64,000 nt of DNA from Flavobacterium sp. Lineage in GTDB: Bacteria > Bacteroidota > Bacteroidia > Flavobacteriales > Flavobacteriaceae. Positions 60,629 through 64,000 of the stretch are shown here, piece by piece (within the stretch, counting starts at the first letter, position 1; each line of letters begins with the position of its first letter). Where the stretch lies: the NCBI GenBank assembly GCA_017983975.1, contig JAGOAL010000001.1, positions 1 to 64,000 of the forward strand, given 5' to 3'. The notes below the pieces were generated by a model. The model made no database searches, was not told the DNA's origin, and worked only from the letters and a program-made list of their open reading frames with translations. The position numbers and the translations under genes are program-made.

Positions 60629-63463
60629 ATGCAACATAAATTGATAAAAAAATATTCATTTTTTATAGCCTTTTTTATAGCAAGTTTAACTTCCGCTCAG
60701 CATTCTTCAAAAATGAATGTTGTGGTTGATGCTGAAAATAAAATATTGCATGTAAAGCAGTATTTAACCTACAATAATATTTCAAACGATACGCTATCAG
60801 AAATTATTCTCAATGATTGGAATCATGCTTTTTCTTCAAAAAACTCACTTCTTGCATTGCATTTTTCAGATGAATTTATTCGCGCTTTTCATTTAGCAAA
60901 AGAAATTGATAGAGGTTATACAAAGATTCAATCAATTATTGATGCACATCAAAATAGTATTCGATGGGAACGACAAAACAAACGTATTGACCTATTAAAA
61001 GTAATTCTTAATTCGCCTATTCTTCCTTGTAAATCAGAAACCCTCTTTTTAGAATATTCCGTTAAAATTCCAAATGAAAAATTCACGAAATACGGATTTG
61101 ATAAAGATGGAAATCTTATTTTAAAACATTGGTACTTATCACCTTCCCAATATAAAAACAAACAATTTATTCAACAAAGCAATGAGAATTTAGACGATAT
61201 TCCAAATGCGCTAACCGATTTTGAAATTGAAATAGAAACACCATCCCATTTAAAATTATCTAGCAATTTAGATGAAGAAAATCAGCTTTTAAGCGACGAT
61301 AAAAACTATTATTCATTAAAAGCTTCAAATAAGCAGGAAGCAGTTCTTTATTTACAGACAAAAAGCACATTTAATACCTATAAAAATGAACACATTGAAG
61401 TGAGCTGTGGAATTGATGATGCTAAAGTAAATGAAACTAAAAAAGCAGAACTCATTGATAAAATCACTCGTTTTACGGCTGAAAAACTTGGAAAATCGTT
61501 TACCCATAAAATACTGATTTCGCAAGAAGATTATCAACGACAACCGTTTTATGGCCTCAATCAACTTCCCGCTATTTTAAGTCCGTTTCAAGATGAATTT
61601 TTATTTGAACTTAAAATTTTAAAAACCTATTTAAACAATTACTTAAAGGAAAATTTGCAATTGAATCCTAGAAATGAAGCATGGATATATGACGGAATTC
61701 AAGTCTTTTTGATGATGAACTATATCGAAAAATATTATCCAAATAGTAAAATGACAGGCAATTTATCAGACTTAAAACTACTAAAATCGTATCATTTCAT
61801 TAATTTACCGTTCAATCAACAATACAATTATTTACAAATATTAATGGCTCGAAAAAATTTAGACCAAGCACTTAATGAGCCTAAAAACAAATTGATAAAA
61901 TTTAACGAACAAATTGCTAATAAATACAAAGCAGGTTTAAGTTTAAACTATTTGGATAATTTTCTAGGCAATCAAATTGTGAATTCAAGCATAAAAGAAT
62001 TTATGTTGCTTAACCAATATTCTAGCTCAAATGCTAGACAATTTGAAACCATTTTAGAGAAAAATACGCCAAAAAAAATCGATTGGTTTTTTAGAACTAT
62101 GATAGAAACACGTGATGTAATTGATTATAAATTTGGAAAGGTAACCAAAACAAAGGATACCATTTCACTCACTATAATTAATAAAACAAATACAAATGTA
62201 CCAATTTCGTTATACCAATTAAAAAACAATACCATTGTAAACAAAATGTGGATTCACAATGTTTCAACAGATTCAACATTTAGTATTCCTAGACTAGGAG
62301 CCGATAAAATTGTTCTTAATTATAATAATGAAGTTCCAGAATACAATTTACGCAATAATTGGAAATCATTTAACCGATTATTTTTCAACAACAAACCCTT
62401 TAAACTAAATTTCTTCAAGGATTTAGAAGAACCACATTATAACCAAATATTTTATGTTCCTGAAGTGGAATTTAATGCATATGACGGAGTTTCAATAGGT
62501 TTAAAAATCAATAACAGATCTATTTTAAATAAACCGTTTACTTTCAGTGTCTCTCCTATGTTATCCACAAATACTGGAACACTAGTTGGAAAATTTAATG
62601 CTATGGTTGAAGATAATATTAGAGAAAAAGGAAAATTATACAATATTAGATATCTAATTACAGGTTCCCGTTTTCATTATACTCCAGATGCTTTTTATAC
62701 CAATTTAGTTCCAATAATTCAATTCCGATTTAGAGATCAAAATTTACGCAAAAATAAGTCTGAACTCATTCAATTACGTCAAGTCTATATAAACAGAGAT
62801 ACTTCAAAATATACAATTGACGCAACCACCGAAAATTATTCTATTTTCAATGCAAAATACAGTAATTACCAATCCGAAGGTACAAAGCATTTCTTTTTTT
62901 CAAACGACCTTCAAATTTCAAATTCGTTTGGAAAAGTGGCAACAGAAATTCACTATCGAAAATTATTTGAAAACAATCGTCAAATAAGTTTACGCTTTTT
63001 TTTAGGTGCATTCATGTTTAGAAGTACTCAATCAGATTTTTTTAGCTTCGGTTTAGATCGACCTAATGATTATATGTTTGATTATAATTTACTAGGTCGA
63101 AGTGAAGCTACTGGAATTTACAGCCAGCAATATGTGTATGCTGAAGGAGGATTCAAATCAAAATTAGAGGATCGATTTGCTAATCAATGGATGAGCACCA
63201 TAAACGCAACTTTTAATATTTGGAATTGGATTCAAGTCTATGGCGATGTAGGAATGATGAAAAATAAATACAGCAATCCAAAATGTGTTTATGATTCAGG
63301 TTTGCACTTAAATCTTGTACCTGATTATTTTGAGTTGTTTTTACCCGTTTATTCATCCAATGGATTTGAATTAAACTCCAATAATTATGGCGAAAAAATT
63401 AGATTTGTAGTCACCTTAAGCCCAAAAACTTTAGTATCACTTTTTACCCGAAAATGGTTTTAA
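60629..63463 (+). CDS. Large exported M1-like protein without visible zinc motif
   Basis: 944 residues from the ATG at 60629 (MQHKLIKKYSFFIAFFIASL, signal peptide). The first 250 residues look like the N-terminal beta domain of M1 aminopeptidases (VDAENKILHVKQYLTYNNIS). Around 330-420 the M1 catalytic region is recognisable by NEAWIYDGIQVFLMMNYIEK (cf. WLxEGxA), but no HExxH is present at the expected place. The last 300 residues are beta-rich with alternating aromatic residues (YNIRYLITGSRFHYTPDAFY), possibly an outer-membrane barrel. Likely a pseudo-peptidase. Single gene. Confidence 0.7.
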   Translation: MQHKLIKKYSFFIAFFIASLTSAQHSSKMNVVVDAENKILHVKQYLTYNNISNDTLSEIILNDWNHAFSSKNSLLALHFSDEFIRAFHLAKEIDRGYTKIQSIIDAHQNSIRWERQNKRIDLLKVILNSPILPCKSETLFLEYSVKIPNEKFTKYGFDKDGNLILKHWYLSPSQYKNKQFIQQSNENLDDIPNALTDFEIEIETPSHLKLSSNLDEENQLLSDDKNYYSLKASNKQEAVLYLQTKSTFNTYKNEHIEVSCGIDDAKVNETKKAELIDKITRFTAEKLGKSFTHKILISQEDYQRQPFYGLNQLPAILSPFQDEFLFELKILKTYLNNYLKENLQLNPRNEAWIYDGIQVFLMMNYIEKYYPNSKMTGNLSDLKLLKSYHFINLPFNQQYNYLQILMARKNLDQALNEPKNKLIKFNEQIANKYKAGLSLNYLDNFLGNQIVNSSIKEFMLLNQYSSSNARQFETILEKNTPKKIDWFFRTMIETRDVIDYKFGKVTKTKDTISLTIINKTNTNVPISLYQLKNNTIVNKMWIHNVSTDSTFSIPRLGADKIVLNYNNEVPEYNLRNNWKSFNRLFFNNKPFKLNFFKDLEEPHYNQIFYVPEVEFNAYDGVSIGLKINNRSILNKPFTFSVSPMLSTNTGTLVGKFNAMVEDNIREKGKLYNIRYLITGSRFHYTPDAFYTNLVPIIQFRFRDQNLRKNKSELIQLRQVYINRDTSKYTIDATTENYSIFNAKYSNYQSEGTKHFFFSNDLQISNSFGKVATEIHYRKLFENNRQISLRFFLGAFMFRSTQSDFFSFGLDRPNDYMFDYNLLGRSEATGIYSQQYVYAEGGFKSKLEDRFANQWMSTINATFNIWNWIQVYGDVGMMKNKYSNPKCVYDSGLHLNLVPDYFELFLPVYSSNGFELNSNNYGEKIRFVVTLSPKTLVSLFTRKWF

Positions 63464-63587
63464 TATAAAAACACCGAGTTTATTACGAAATTCACAACTG
63501 TAACTACCTTATTACTGAATTCATTGGTTTTTTTAAACCAAAACCTTTGATAAATTAGTAATAATTAAAAAAAAGAAGTCAGTCATA

Positions 63588-63618
63588 TTGTTTTATAATT
63601 CTGATTTAATTAAATTTG
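63588..63618 (+). promoter_or_regulatory. Promoter of the E1 dehydrogenase gene
   Basis: TTG (63588-63590), 20-nt spacer, TAAATTTG (63611-63618): full match to the Bacteroidetes consensus, 28 nt before the start. Confidence 0.65.
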
Positions 63619-63646
63619 TTAAATTATCAATTTCGTAGTAACGTTT

Positions 63647-64000
63647 ATGGAAAAAGCAATTACATCTGAAGTAGTCTCTTTTGAAGATTTCAAAAATGAA
63701 GTCATTAACGATTATAAGATTGCTCGTATTAGTAGAGAATGTAGCTTATTAGGTCGAAAAGAAGTCTTAACCGGAAAGGCCAAATTTGGTATTTTTGGCG
63801 ATGGAAAAGAAGTGCCTCAATTAGCAATGGCAAAATCATTTTTAAATGGTGATTTTCGTTCTGGCTATTACAGAGACCAAACGTTTATGATGGCCATTGG
63901 ACAGTTGACAATTGAACAGTTTTTTGCTGGTTTATATGGTCATACCGATATTAATTTTGATCCCATGAGTGCCGGACGACAAATGGGCGGTCACTTTGCT
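63647..64000 (+). CDS. 2-oxoacid (branched-chain) dehydrogenase E1, partial 5' end
   Basis: First 118 codons, running off the window. Reads MEKAITSEVVSFEDFKNEVI, then RISRECSLLGRKEVLTGKAK, YYRDQTFMMAIGQLTIEQFF and SAGRQMGGHFA. This is the N-terminal part of the thiamine-diphosphate-dependent E1 alpha domain; in Flavobacteria this protein is usually a fused alpha-beta E1 of about 660-680 residues, which cannot be checked here. Works with E2 and the E3 encoded by lpd. Confidence 0.85.
   Translation, partial: MEKAITSEVVSFEDFKNEVINDYKIARISRECSLLGRKEVLTGKAKFGIFGDGKEVPQLAMAKSFLNGDFRSGYYRDQTFMMAIGQLTIEQFFAGLYGHTDINFDPMSAGRQMGGHFA

Noticed and set aside
63520..63545. TTGGTTT-TTTT-AAACCAA as a terminator after the gene at 60629
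   Set aside because: A/T-rich weak stem with no clear T-run; could be chance, so not listed.

Overview
The window looks like chromosomal DNA from a Flavobacterium or close relative (Bacteroidota, Flavobacteriaceae). Evidence: low G+C, the Bacteroidetes promoter core TAnnTTTG with TTG about 20 nt upstream in front of several genes, few Shine-Dalgarno-like sites, type IX secretion parts (PorQ, a T9SS C-terminal sorting domain), a Bacteroidetes-style Tgt without zinc cysteines, a gene order cmk-porQ-lon, and a fused E1 dehydrogenase start at the right edge.

Layout. 1-3508: a structured RNA-like element, then the translation operon thrS-infC-rpmI-rplT with a terminator; infC must start at a non-standard codon. 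3569-11232: mostly minus-strand housekeeping genes (tgt, LptF/G-type permease, EamA transporter, accA, dnaB, a secreted amidotransferase-like protein). 11636-13506: split transketolase. 13633-19620: accessory island of unknown or poorly known genes. 19675-31461: envelope, lipid, redox and folate genes. 31506-40091: tpiA, rho, truA, an ABC exporter, lpd. 40161-50129: cmk, porQ, lon, a lipoprotein, an MFS transporter, an M48 protease, glmM. 50232-64000: AcpH-like hydrolase, ClC channel, Fic enzyme, uvrA, LOG protein, T9SS endonuclease I, a large M1-like pseudo-peptidase, and the 5' end of a 2-oxoacid dehydrogenase E1 gene.

The most unusual region is 13633-19620. Genes there are separated by long imperfect palindromes bounded by GCAnAAC / GTTnTGC cores. 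In four successive units the first 8-9 bases after the GTT cleavage point are exactly complementary to the bases ending the same unit. This is the diagnostic geometry of integron gene cassettes (R'' of an attC site is complementary to the cassette's own start). No integrase gene is present in the window, so it resembles a cluster of attC sites lacking an integrase. The fifth site lacks its right half and is followed by a second, different repeat family (core AATCCTTTCGCGTGGT, three copies), two of whose copies form a 37-bp direct repeat bracketing a polyvalent-type protein kinase gene.

Other notable points: a 16-bp inverted repeat overlapping the promoter of a Fic gene whose product has its own C-terminal DNA-binding segment, and a nested element between lon and porQ that has an outer 14-bp stem enclosing three directly abutting hairpins. 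All functions are read from sequence alone; no search or fold prediction was run.
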